Assembly (NCBI RefSeq): GCF_016925635.1 | Contig: NZ_CP070490.1 | Coordinates: forward strand, 2,114,001 to 2,178,000 | From: Lysinibacillus fusiformis | GTDB taxonomy: Bacteria; Bacillota; Bacilli; Bacillales_A; Planococcaceae | DNA: 64,000 nt | Reading direction: 5' to 3' | Part shown: positions 1-8,390 of the stretch, one piece after another | Numbering within the stretch: the stretch's first letter is position 1 | How the letters are laid out: the number at the start of each line of letters is the position of its first letter | Program-made: the position numbers and the translations under genes | The notes under the pieces: model-generated | Told to the model about the DNA's origin: nothing | Seen by the model: only the letters and a program-made list of their open reading frames with translations | Databases searched by the model: none

Positions 1-2
1 AT

Positions 3-1718
3 TATATATCAAAAAAATGGAGCAAATCAGAGTTTAAAAGTGAAATAGAATTAATTGATGCATATGAGAAATATTTAACTAAAAGCAAAGAAAAATACAG
101 TAAAATTAAGACATTACTATATAAAAGAACACCAAAAAATATATATTCCTTTTATGAAGATTTGAATGTCAGATATGAAGATGAATTAATCGATACCAAT
201 AATATTGAAAGCTTAATTTCGATTGGAAATAGAATTATTATTACTGGTACGGGTGGTATAGGGAAATCTACAATGATGAAGCATTTTTTTCAAAATAGTA
301 TAGATATGCAGTATATTGTACCTATTTTAATTGAACTACGGAATTTAAATGATAAATTTAAGACGGGCGAAATCGATTTATTGAATTATATTTACGAAAC
401 CATGAGTAATTTAGATTTCAAAACTGATAAATTATATTTAGAATATAGTCTTGAAACAGGTAAAAATATAATTTTGTTTGATGGGCTTGATGAAGTAAAG
501 GGTGACCTAATTAACGATGTAGTATTAGCTATAAAGGATTTTAGTGATAGATATAATAAATGTCCAATTATAATTACTTCTAGACCCTCAGATGTATTTA
601 TGGGATGGAATGATTATATCGAAGTTGAAGCTTGCCCTTTAAACAAACAACAAGCTCTTGCATTGATAAATAAGTTAGAATTTGAGGATGAAGTAAAAAC
701 AAAATTTTATATGGAATTAGACGAGAGGTTATATGATAACTATGAATCTTTTGCTTCGATTCCTTTGTTGCTTACTATTATGTTAATAACATATGATAAT
801 AGTGCTGATATGCCAAATGAATTGCATGAATTTTATGAGCAAGCATTTTCTGCTCTATTCCATACTCATGATGCCTCTAAAAGTGGTTATAAAAGAGATA
901 TTTCTACCAAATTGAGTTATGAAAGGTTTAAGTTATTATTTTCCCATTTTTGCTTCCAATCTTATTTGAATAGTGACTATATTTTTACTCAAAATAAACT
1001 TCTTGGATATATTAAGAAAAGTAAAGATAAGTTTGAAACTACAAGTCAATTTACAGAATTAGATGTTTTAGAGGATTTAATTTATTCTGTCTGTATGATT
1101 ATGAAAGATGGTTTGGATTATGTATTTTCACACAGGTCATTTCAAGAATATTTTGCAGCTGTATATACAACTACTTTAACAGATGAGGTACAACAAAAGT
1201 TGTTTAATGAGATTATTTATGTGAGGGTTAGTTGTTTTGGGAATAGATATATTGAAATATTAGAACAAATTCAAAAAAATAGATTTATTAAGAATTGTAT
1301 ATATTCTAAGGCGAAGTTGATAAAGGAATTATTTGATAAAAAAGAAATATTTCCGTTGTTTGAATTGTTTTATAAACAGATAATATTTGAAAATGAATCT
1401 ATTGCAATGGTTATTCAAGATAACGGAAATTTGTTTGTACTTGATAAAACTATAAATTATATGGACAGCATAAGAGGAAATTGGTCTACAGAAAAAATGA
1501 AAAATTTATTTTATAAGGTACAAGGAATTAAGCCTGCAAATGGTGGAAGAATTCGTTTAGATGTTAGGGAAATATTTGATATGGGATTATTAGATGAACT
1601 ATTAGACGCTATAAATTTTTATCTAGATTTACAGACATTTAATAATTGGTTTATCCAATATGAGGAGGCTCTTCAGAAAGTTAATAACACTAATGAAGAT
1701 TTTCTAAATAATTTATAA
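3..1718 (+). CDS. NACHT-domain NTPase (bacterial NLR-like), 5' end missing
   Basis: The reading frame is open from the first in-frame codon of the window, so the N-terminus, with any effector domain, lies outside; an apparent TTG start at 162 is internal. Seen: a Walker A loop (GTGGIGKST, about 246-272), a Walker B/NACHT signature (ILFDGLDEV, about 471-497), a sensor strand (IIITSRP) and the late-NACHT motif HRSFQEYFAA (about 1128-1157). About 180 residues of unrecognised, mainly helical sequence follow; leucine-rich, TPR or WD repeats are absent. Known of the family: bacterial NACHT proteins are STAND ATPases, several of which defend against phage. Its place beside a retron and a recombinase fits defence. 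The call is firm for the NTPase, and inferred for the role. Confidence 0.85.
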   Translation, partial: YISKKWSKSEFKSEIELIDAYEKYLTKSKEKYSKIKTLLYKRTPKNIYSFYEDLNVRYEDELIDTNNIESLISIGNRIIITGTGGIGKSTMMKHFFQNSIDMQYIVPILIELRNLNDKFKTGEIDLLNYIYETMSNLDFKTDKLYLEYSLETGKNIILFDGLDEVKGDLINDVVLAIKDFSDRYNKCPIIITSRPSDVFMGWNDYIEVEACPLNKQQALALINKLEFEDEVKTKFYMELDERLYDNYESFASIPLLLTIMLITYDNSADMPNELHEFYEQAFSALFHTHDASKSGYKRDISTKLSYERFKLLFSHFCFQSYLNSDYIFTQNKLLGYIKKSKDKFETTSQFTELDVLEDLIYSVCMIMKDGLDYVFSHRSFQEYFAAVYTTTLTDEVQQKLFNEIIYVRVSCFGNRYIEILEQIQKNRFIKNCIYSKAKLIKELFDKKEIFPLFELFYKQIIFENESIAMVIQDNGNLFVLDKTINYMDSIRGNWSTEKMKNLFYKVQGIKPANGGRIRLDVREIFDMGLLDELLDAINFYLDLQTFNNWFIQYEEALQKVNNTNEDFLNNL

Positions 1719-1762
1719 AAAACTTGTTTATAAAACCTTCGTTTATTAGACAAAATGAAGTT

Positions 1763-1797
1763 AGAGTATAAATTAACGTTTATGCTCTCTTTTTTTA
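1763..1797 (+). terminator. Intrinsic terminator after the NACHT gene
   Basis: A 10-bp stem (1763-1772 with 1779-1788, one G-U pair) and 6-nt loop are followed by a run of T. It lies 45 nt after the NACHT stop codon. Confidence 0.75.
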
Positions 1798-1871
1798 TTG
1801 ATTTCGTCTATAAACTCGTCTATTATAAAAAGTGTATAAAACGTATGAGAAAATAGAAAGAGGTGTGCATA

Positions 1872-2441
1872 TTGAGTAGAATTATTGGATATTGTCGTGT
1901 CAGTACTGAAGAACAGAATTTAGATATGCAGGAACAATCTATTAAGAAGTACGCAATAGACAAGGGGCTTGAACTTGTTTTGTATATTGAGAAGGTATCA
2001 AGTCGTAAGAGCGAACGTAGCGAATTGATAAATGCCATGAAGGCAGCTACAAAAGGTGATTTATTTGTAGTATATAAATTAGACCGACTTGCCCGAAGCA
2101 CGAAAGAATTGTATGAGCTAACAGACCAACTTAAAGAAAAGTCAGTTGATTTTGTTTCGTTACATGACTCCTTTGACACTTCAACACCAACGGGAAAAGC
2201 TATGTTTGGCATGTTAGCTGTATTTGCGGAATTTGAGCGTGATATTATCCAGCAACGAACAAAAGCTGGATTAGAAGCTGCTCGTAAGCGTGGCAGAGTG
2301 GGAGGAAGACCAGCGATTGATGAGAAGGTAAAAAAGCATGTAATCGCATTGTATGAAGCGGGAGAAAGTGCTACAGATATTGCAAAGGAGTATGGAATTG
2401 GTAGGGCTACTGTTTATAAAATAATAAATGAACAAAAATAA
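1872..2441 (+). CDS. Small serine recombinase (resolvase/invertase family)
   Basis: About 189 residues, the usual size of Pin/Tn3-type resolvases. The nucleophile region GYCRVSTEEQ lies at the N-terminus, the catalytic-arginine segment KLDRLARS near residue 70, the dimer E-helix GKAMFGMLAVFAEFERDII near 115-133, and a C-terminal helix-turn-helix (ATDIAKEYGIGRATVYK) last. The TTG at 1872 is preferred because AGAGGTG sits 6 nt upstream; a GTG at 1863 overlaps that site. It could resolve plasmid or transposon cointegrates or invert DNA. It is not a large serine integrase or a tyrosine integrase, so it probably did not insert the island. No obvious res site was recognised. Confidence 0.92.
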   Translation: MSRIIGYCRVSTEEQNLDMQEQSIKKYAIDKGLELVLYIEKVSSRKSERSELINAMKAATKGDLFVVYKLDRLARSTKELYELTDQLKEKSVDFVSLHDSFDTSTPTGKAMFGMLAVFAEFERDIIQQRTKAGLEAARKRGRVGGRPAIDEKVKKHVIALYEAGESATDIAKEYGIGRATVYKIINEQK

Positions 2442-2613
2442 AAGATTGAATTAGAACTTTAAAATAAAATAAAAATTTCATACAATTATCTCTATCTTAT
2501 TTTTTTCTGATTTGAAGAGTTTGGTCAAGTTTTTTGTTGATTATAGTTAAGCCATAAATGTGAAAGTAAGGGAGGTAAATGCACTGAAATCAGCGACTAT
2601 CAGTACATGATTC

Positions 2614-2679
2614 GCAAAAGCTGCTTGTAAACGTGGAAGAGTAGTTGACAAACTTTATATAAAGAATGATAGATTTTAA
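2614..2679 (+). pseudogene. Possible fragment of a second resolvase gene
   Basis: A 21-codon stretch reads AKAACKRGRVVDK and then ends at TAA. It resembles the EAARKRGRVGG linker that joins catalytic and DNA-binding domains in the complete recombinase just upstream. No start codon or catalytic domain precedes it. The match is short and may be chance. Confidence 0.3.
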
Positions 2680-2687
2680 ATCTATCA
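2667..2687. repeat. 21-bp perfect palindrome
   Basis: TGATAGATTT-T-AAATCTATCA lies in the 430-nt gap between the recombinase and the retron RNA. It could be a recombinase or regulator site, or a weak hairpin. No long T-run follows. Apart from this and the possible resolvase fragment, 2442-2830 shows nothing I recognise. Confidence 0.5.
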
Positions 2688-2834
2688 GTTGAAAGAGTGT
2701 TATAAAATTTTCATTTTTTGTAGAAGAGAATTTGTTATATAAATTAATATTATTACTAAAAATATTAGGTATGAAGTGATATTAAAATGGGTTTTTTACA
2801 TACGAAATCTATAAAACAGATAGAAAATTATTAC

Positions 2835-2862
2835 TGTATTTACTAATTGTAGATGATATAAT
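2835..2862 (+). promoter_or_regulatory. Probable promoter of the retron RNA
   Basis: A consensus -10 TATAAT (2857-2862) with a weak -35 (TGTATT, 2835-2840, 16-nt spacing) predicts a start near 2869, about 15 nt before the first retron repeat arm. Confidence 0.5.
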
Positions 2863-2869
2863 TAGATAG

Positions 2870-3150
2870 AATAGTTGCCTATAATTCCTTGCAAAATTAA
2901 TTTGTTGGTATCTACCAACGGGAAATGCAAACCCCTCTGCGACAACGTCATGGCAATATCGCCAATCGTATATCACACGTATGTCATTCGTATAATACGT
3001 TTACATATGCTTAATCGATGACTGAGCGCAAGGGGGAAATGGCTATATTAGCCAGTTATGAAGAGTAGAAATCTTTATTAGACGATTTCAACCTTTAAAA
3101 ATCCTAGTAAGTATATGCAAGGGGGAGGCGAAAGCCTTAGTACTTATAGG
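2870..3150 (+). ncRNA. Retron leader RNA (msr-msd), boundaries tentative
   Basis: About 280 nt of structured, non-coding sequence lie between a promoter and the retron genes. Seen: possible a1/a2 arms (2885-2893 pairing with 3116-3124, 7 Watson-Crick plus 2 G-U); a hairpin at 2904-2919 with a 7-bp stem; a long stem-loop 2932-2941 with 3027-3035 (one bulged C) enclosing about 85 nt; a 6-bp hairpin at 3040-3054; and a final hairpin, 3103-3113 with 3141-3150, that takes in the start of the next gene's ribosome binding site. In retrons this RNA primes and templates multicopy single-stranded DNA made by the adjacent RT. The order short-long-short hairpin is not the textbook msr-then-msd layout, so the msr/msd border is not assigned. 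Confidence 0.65.
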
Positions 3151-3162
3151 AGGTAAAGTTAA

Positions 3163-3435
3163 ATGAATTACATTAAACACAAAGCTATTCAGTTGAAATC
3201 TTGGGTATCAGTAAGTATACGAGCGGACGATGGGAAAATTAGCTTCGTCAAGACATTCTATTTCTTGATGGGGTGGTTTGGGGCACCTGCTTTTGTTGCA
3301 TTTTTGCTCAAAGCAGTTGTTTTGATTCTTAAGGTTCTTAGCTTCGTTATTCCTTACGCTATCCACTTCATTGAAGGTCTAATTTCTGCTCTTTCTTATT
3401 CATTAAATAAGAGGGAGTTTTTTTATGCAATTTAA
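3163..3435 (+). CDS. 90-aa membrane protein of the retron, candidate effector
   Basis: Starts at ATG 3163 behind an excellent ATAGGAGG site and overlaps the RT start by 11 nt, so the two are probably translationally coupled. The N-terminal 27 residues are polar and basic. Two hydrophobic segments follow (about residues 28-48 and 49-75), then a short basic tail. I know no family match. In retron Ec48 the toxic partner is a two-transmembrane protein that damages the membrane when released; this smaller protein, placed between leader RNA and RT, could play that part. That role is inference from position and topology. The alternative is an unrelated leader-encoded peptide. Confidence 0.8.
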   Translation: MNYIKHKAIQLKSWVSVSIRADDGKISFVKTFYFLMGWFGAPAFVAFLLKAVVLILKVLSFVIPYAIHFIEGLISALSYSLNKREFFYAI

Positions 3436-4441
3436 TAATAGTAAGCTATTTGGGCTATCTAATAAAAAATTATTGGCAGATACTTTAAATGTAGAAAAAA
3501 AGAGTTTGAAAAATGTTGCAATTGAGTTTGTACCATATAAATTGCCTCCACAACTTTCAAATATTAATGGGAAGCAACGAGATTTATATAATCCTAATGA
3601 AGAACATAAAAAAGCTTTAAGAAAATTAGTTAAATTATTAATGCAAGTCGAGTTACCTTCATATGTATTTGGAGGGATTAAAGAAAAAAGTCATATACAA
3701 AATGCTTTTGTTCATAAACAAAATAAGTATTTAATGCTTATAGATATTCAGAACTTTTTTCCTTCTACTATGGATTCATATGTATATGATTTATTTAAAA
3801 GGAAATTTCAAATGGAAGAGGACTTAGCAAAAATATTAACTGATTTTGTTACAATTCAGTGTGAGAGAAAAGAAGGAAGATATCTTCCTCAAGGTTATCC
3901 AACAAGTCCTATATTAAGTTATTTAGCATATGTAGATATGTATAATGAATTAGAAGCTTTAGCAGTAGAAAACGGAATGAGTTTTAGTTGTTATTATGAT
4001 GACTTAACATTTTCATCTAATAAGTTCATTAACAAATCTTTAAAACGGAAATGTTCTCAAATAATTGAAAAATATCAATTTAAAATACACCCAACAAAAT
4101 CAAAATTGATAGTAAAAGAAGGGGTAGAAGTAACAGGTGTATTTTTAGATGATTTAGGAAACTTAAAAGCTCCTAAGAAGCTATTAAAAAAACTACAAAA
4201 ATCCTATGACAAAGTTAAAGAAATGAATGAAAATCCGAGTGGGTTTACTAAAAAGAACTTTGTAGATGAGTTAAACAGACTACAAGGTTTGGTAGCAGCA
4301 GTTAGGAGTATAGAAAATAATAGAAAAGTTAATTTGTTTTTGAATGAATTAAAGTATATAAGGAGAAAATATAATGTGCCTTATAGAAAGAAAGATATAA
4401 AGAAATACTTTAAGACAGAGCATGCTTTATTAATACAATAA
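3425..4441 (+). CDS. Retron reverse transcriptase
   Basis: 338 residues, typical of retron RTs. Seen: NAFVH (the retron NAxxH motif, about residue 90), LIDIQNFFPS (RT motif A with the first catalytic Asp), LPQGYPTSPILSYL (motif B), CYYDDLTFSS (the YxDD active site) and EVTGVFLD (the VTG motif that binds the msr branch region). There is no maturase or accessory fused domain. The gene overlaps the membrane-protein gene upstream and has its own GAGGGAG site. The family makes msDNA from the adjacent RNA and, with RNA and effector, acts as an abortive-infection system. NAxxH plus VTG separates it from group II intron, DGR and Abi RTs. Confidence 0.95.
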   Translation: MQFNNSKLFGLSNKKLLADTLNVEKKSLKNVAIEFVPYKLPPQLSNINGKQRDLYNPNEEHKKALRKLVKLLMQVELPSYVFGGIKEKSHIQNAFVHKQNKYLMLIDIQNFFPSTMDSYVYDLFKRKFQMEEDLAKILTDFVTIQCERKEGRYLPQGYPTSPILSYLAYVDMYNELEALAVENGMSFSCYYDDLTFSSNKFINKSLKRKCSQIIEKYQFKIHPTKSKLIVKEGVEVTGVFLDDLGNLKAPKKLLKKLQKSYDKVKEMNENPSGFTKKNFVDELNRLQGLVAAVRSIENNRKVNLFLNELKYIRRKYNVPYRKKDIKKYFKTEHALLIQ

Positions 4442-4562
4442 ACTTATACTAGTTAAATATCTTAGGAATGGTTTTTTGTAATACTCCCTAGGGGATAATA
4501 TAGTTGAAATGAGCTCTGCTTTAAAGTTTGCAACTACTTTTTGTTAGAAGTGGCATAATGTT

Positions 4563-4640
4563 ATGTGAATCGTAAATAAGCAAACTACACGTGTAGAAAC
4601 TGAAGTATTGGAGTTCCTGGACGGGGGTCCGACACTCTTA
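4563..4640 (+). pseudogene. ssrA: Degenerate 3' fragment of the tmRNA gene
   Basis: Compared from memory with Bacillus subtilis tmRNA, this stretch shares the run ATGnGTGAA...TAAATAnGCA, then CTAC-n-GTAGA...CTnAAGTA, then GTTyCTGGACGnGGGTyCGAC, in the same order and spacing. That is the region leading into and through the T-arm of the tRNA-like domain. The acceptor 3' end (CTCCACCA) is gone and the T-stem no longer pairs, so it cannot be a working tmRNA. ssrA 3' ends are frequent attachment sites of phages and islands, and such fragments are left at the far end of an insertion. Confidence 0.7.
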
Positions 4641-4648
4641 TATAAGTT

Positions 4649-4686
4649 AATCCCTCAATTCTAAAAGATTCGAGGGATTTTTTTAT
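4649..4686 (+). terminator. Terminator after the ssrA fragment
   Basis: An 8-bp stem (AATCCCTC, 4649-4656, with GAGGGATT, 4672-4679) is followed by T7. It may be the original tmRNA terminator carried with the fragment. From here to 5,060 I see no gene or clear element. Confidence 0.75.
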
Positions 4687-5060
4687 GTAGTAATATCCAA
4701 TTATCAATTCCAAAATCTCTACCACTATTTTGCATTAGACAATGTATGAATGAGAACTAGGTGATAGCTGCTCAATAATCATATTTACCATTGAATAAAT
4801 AAAAAAAGTTCAAACGCACCAAGGAAATATATTGAGGAAAATAGCATAGTTGTTAATTTTGTAAAATGAATACTGAAGATGCAAAGAGCTTGGAGAAGGT
4901 ATAATTACTTGTACATTATATTGTACCGTCAAATAAGGAATAATAGGTTGATTGAGGACCAGTATGTCCTAACTATCAATCAATGTTACATAGAGGAAAA
5001 GCAGTATTACTGTTGTGATATTTGATATATATAGGAGAAAGGATAAGGAGTGTAGTTAGT

Positions 5061-6560
5061 TTGAAAATAAAACAGTTTATCTTAAATGAATTGAAAAAAA
5101 AAGCTATAAATAATAAGGTCTCTTCAACAATTGGTACAATTGATTTTAGTGTACTTACAGACGAGCAAATTGAACGAGCTTTTTCATTGAATGAATTAGA
5201 GAATATTTTAATAGAAATAAATTCAATCACACAATTAAAGCATCGTAATGAAAAGAAGAATCCAGTTGCTAAAAATAAAGATTTCTCCAAAATAAAAAAA
5301 AAGCTAAATGAGAAGGAATTAAAGCGAGTGTTTAGAAAGCGAGTTTCAACTTTATTTGGAGTAAATCTAAATTCACTTTCTGATGATGAGATTCAAGAAA
5401 TTTATTCGTTGAAACAACAAGTAAAATTTATAAATCAAAAAAATCTATTATTAGAAGATGTTCAAGAGTTGGCGGTATATGCAAATTCTCGTAGAATGCA
5501 AATAAAAAATTTTAATGAAGGATTAGACGAAAAAATAGAGCTTGATGATTTATATGAGGAAGAGCAGTATAAAAATAAAAAGTCTATTACTTCAGAAATT
5601 TTTTATAAAGCTGAGGAAAAGGGGATAAAGGATATTCTAAAGCCTGTGAGAATTGACTTTACTTTAGATGAAGAAGATGATTTAGTACATAATTTTGATT
5701 TAGATATGCTTAAGAGCATTCTTAAGGTAGTGAATGACATACCAAGTAAACAAACAGATTTTATTAACGCATTGGATTATGTTTATAAATATAAGGATGG
5801 AGATATAATCGAAGAAAATGAGGACGATGCTTGGCATAACGGTATTCCAAAATTTTTGGATAAATATATTAATCGACAAATGACTGTTGAAGATGCATAT
5901 GTAAAGGTGACTGAATTAGTTAATCTTGAAAAACGGGATTCTCCTAGATACATGGACTTAATGGAATACCGTATTGATTTAGGAACCTATATATTTCGTG
6001 ATAAAGAAATAGTAGAAGAGCGGAGTGGTGTTGAAGAATTTTCAGAATACGATTTTGCTGAGTTTGTTCGAAAAACAGTAGAAGCAATTATTTTACCACA
6101 TATTGAAGTAATAGAAATAATTGAAAATAAGAAAGGGAAAATCAAATTTGTTGATGTCTGGCAACAAAACTTTTCAGAAGAATTAAAACAGGAAGTTCGT
6201 CGACGTGATGGTTATAAATGTGTAGTGTGTGATGAAGAAATGAATTTGCATGTACACCACAAAATTCCTCGAAAGTTAGGTGGACCCAATCATGCGGATA
6301 ATCTTGTTACACTTTGTGCATCTTGTCACGGTGTTATTGAAACTGCTGATATAGAGAAGGCTTTTAGAAAATGTATGAATAACTTTATGCGTAAGAAAGT
6401 TAGTATGCAGCAACCTGATTTATCGAAGGATATTTACCAGCTGAAGCAAGAAGTGTTAGAGGAATTGAACACACTTTTTATGAAAATTAGTCTCCGAGAC
6501 GAAGCGCTAGCTGGAGATATTGTACAAGTGTTAAAGAAGATTGAGTATATTTTTGATTAG
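5061..6560 (+). CDS. HNH-endonuclease-domain protein
   Basis: About 499 residues from the TTG at 5061, which has AAGGAG 10 nt upstream; a TTG at 5022 has no such site. The N-terminal 370 residues are charged and unrecognised. The C-terminal quarter carries an HNH fold: RRDGYKCVVCDEE, then LHVHHKIPRKLGG, then DNLVTLCASCH, i.e. two CxxC zinc knuckles around the HH catalytic pair. HNH proteins cut or nick DNA in restriction, Septu-like and mobile systems. Its place in the island next to a retron suggests defence or mobility, but no partner gene (methylase, ATPase) is visible. The family call is firm, the function open. Confidence 0.88.
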   Translation: MKIKQFILNELKKKAINNKVSSTIGTIDFSVLTDEQIERAFSLNELENILIEINSITQLKHRNEKKNPVAKNKDFSKIKKKLNEKELKRVFRKRVSTLFGVNLNSLSDDEIQEIYSLKQQVKFINQKNLLLEDVQELAVYANSRRMQIKNFNEGLDEKIELDDLYEEEQYKNKKSITSEIFYKAEEKGIKDILKPVRIDFTLDEEDDLVHNFDLDMLKSILKVVNDIPSKQTDFINALDYVYKYKDGDIIEENEDDAWHNGIPKFLDKYINRQMTVEDAYVKVTELVNLEKRDSPRYMDLMEYRIDLGTYIFRDKEIVEERSGVEEFSEYDFAEFVRKTVEAIILPHIEVIEIIENKKGKIKFVDVWQQNFSEELKQEVRRRDGYKCVVCDEEMNLHVHHKIPRKLGGPNHADNLVTLCASCHGVIETADIEKAFRKCMNNFMRKKVSMQQPDLSKDIYQLKQEVLEELNTLFMKISLRDEALAGDIVQVLKKIEYIFD

Positions 6561-6800
6561 TATCATATTTCAGTAACGTAGAATAGAGTAACAATAAGCG
6601 TGATAATAGAGTCACTATATATTTTGAAATAACCGTATTACTACACTAGACGACTTTAAGATGATTCAAGAAATCGTTGGTTGTAAACCGAAGTATATTC
6701 AGATGTGTATGTGGCGCTTGAAGCGTTCACAAGATTTTATGTAAGCAGAATGAATGTGAAATAAAAGAAGTTGAAGTAGTAGAAGTCATTCAAATTTAAA

Positions 6801-6840
6801 GGGACAGGTTTGTTTAAATTCTAAGTCTGTCCCATTTATA
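6801..6840. terminator. Hairpin GGGACAG/CTGTCCC between HNH and SLH genes
   Basis: A perfect 7-bp stem (6801-6807 with 6827-6833) lies between two convergent genes, followed by a T-rich stretch; it may serve both. The rest of 6561-6957 has a stop-broken plus-strand frame near 6,660-6,735 (reading KPKYIQMCMWRLKRS) that may be a coding remnant. I recognise nothing else there. Confidence 0.5.
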
Positions 6841-6957
6841 TTTTTATGTTTGATTCATTTAAATAATTGAATGCTATTAAATATTATTTTTATTAGGTGA
6901 GGTTTTATCTTGAATAGCTCCATTCAATTATTATTATATGCGCTAACTTTGACTTAA

Positions 6958-8253
6958 CTAGTATACCTCTTCAACTTCGTAGGTGAATTCTGTTAAACTT
7001 TTTGCATCAAATTTTATGTGAATCTCTTTTGGTCCCTTGTTTCCGTATAAATCAGTCCATAATACATCCTCTTCAGCAATTAGAGAGTATTCTACAGGTA
7101 ACTCATTTTTTTCTATTCCAAACACGAAACTAAACATGTTTCCAATTGGAACAATACTAGACTTATCTTTTACTCCGTTACCTCTAATATTTCTTGCCAT
7201 ATTATCAGTTTTTATAAATTTAAAAGATAAATTTTGTAATGTATTAGGAATACTTATATCTTCATTAAAAAATATTCTTAAGTACATTGTCCCATATTGG
7301 TTTTCTTTAAACTCCATTTTTTCAATTTCTGGCTTTGCTGAATCTTTTTTAAAATTAATATTTTGATTATGAGATGAAAATGGTTTTTCTGAATCTAATA
7401 TGTTTATTTGTAGTTCATGAGAACCAAGAAAACTTTGATTCAAATATACTTTATGAACAGTCATTGGTTCAAGTTCCATATGAGTTACATGATTAACAGT
7501 TTTTCCGTCAATTTTAATGCTATATTGAGAAAAGTTGGGTTCATTAAAATATATAAGTAAATAATCTTCACTAAATGTTTCGACATTTAAGATTTTTAGA
7601 TTGGGATTACTTGGTTTTACTGTGATTTGAGTATTATTTTCATCAATCATTTCTGTAGTATTATTGATTTGCATAACTCGATTTAAAAATGCGCTAAATT
7701 CTGCTCTAGTTAATGAGTTTTTTGGTTTGAATGATTTATTTTCGTACCCCTTTGTAATGCCTAAAGAATATAAAATTGAAATATGCTTAGAATATTCATA
7801 TGAAGACGGAACATCACTAAAAGGAGAGGTAATATTTGATGTTGATAAATTAAACCCATTTACTAATACTTGTGCCATTTCACCTCTTGTAATAGGGTCA
7901 TTTGGTTTAAAATATTGTTTTTTTGTAAATAGGCCTAAATTTGTTGCTGTAGATATCTCTTTATAAGCTGGATGATTTTCAGAAACATCTTTGTAACCAG
8001 GATTGGTCACTTTAGATGTGGGAAACTCTAGTGCTCGTGCCATCATTATAGCAACTTGAGCATTTGTTACAGTCCCATTGGGTTTAAATGTGTTGTCTGA
8101 ATAACCTTTAATAATCCCATTGCTCGATAGAAATTCTATATCTTGGTAATTTGTGTGAGTGGAAGGGACATCTTTAAAAGTCGAACCAAATGCAACTGGG
8201 GTGTTAAAAATTAATACTGTTAAAATTAAAACGGGTAACAATTTTTTTAGCAT
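6958..8253 (-). CDS. SLH-domain surface protein
   Basis: Starts at ATG 8253, with GGAGG 5 nt upstream; 13 further in-frame codons before it are not needed. The first ~25 residues form a signal peptide (MLKKLLPVLILTVLIFNTP). Three S-layer-homology domains follow (about 26-75, 85-140, 147-195), with the usual FKDVP, YSDNTFKPNG and TRAEFSAFLNR-like motifs. These anchor proteins to pyruvylated secondary wall polymer. The C-terminal 230 residues are beta-rich and of unknown type. It lies convergent to the HNH gene and within the island boundaries, so it may be cargo. Confidence 0.88.
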   Translation of the reverse strand: MLKKLLPVLILTVLIFNTPVAFGSTFKDVPSTHTNYQDIEFLSSNGIIKGYSDNTFKPNGTVTNAQVAIMMARALEFPTSKVTNPGYKDVSENHPAYKEISTATNLGLFTKKQYFKPNDPITRGEMAQVLVNGFNLSTSNITSPFSDVPSSYEYSKHISILYSLGITKGYENKSFKPKNSLTRAEFSAFLNRVMQINNTTEMIDENNTQITVKPSNPNLKILNVETFSEDYLLIYFNEPNFSQYSIKIDGKTVNHVTHMELEPMTVHKVYLNQSFLGSHELQINILDSEKPFSSHNQNINFKKDSAKPEIEKMEFKENQYGTMYLRIFFNEDISIPNTLQNLSFKFIKTDNMARNIRGNGVKDKSSIVPIGNMFSFVFGIEKNELPVEYSLIAEEDVLWTDLYGNKGPKEIHIKFDAKSLTEFTYEVEEVY

Positions 8254-8390
8254 AGTATCCTCCGATGAAATATATTGTATAAAATATACCATAAAATAAA
8301 TATTAATACAATTGAAGGGCGATAAAGTTGAATTGTGTAATTTGTATTTTCTGATGTATTTTTAGGCTAAAAACATGATAACAGTAGTAT

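Noticed and set aside
162-1718. NACHT gene starting at TTG 162
   Set aside because: The frame is open and protein-like back to the window edge, and no ribosome binding site precedes the TTG.
1872-2441. Serine recombinase as the integrase of the island
   Set aside because: It is a short resolvase/invertase type; insertion at ssrA or guaA is normally done by other integrases, not seen in the window.
3425-4441. RT of a group II intron or diversity-generating element
   Set aside because: No maturase domain, template/variable repeats or intron ends; NAxxH and VTG motifs point to a retron.
5022-5060. Upstream TTG start of the HNH gene
   Set aside because: No ribosome binding site; the TTG at 5061 has AAGGAG at a workable distance.
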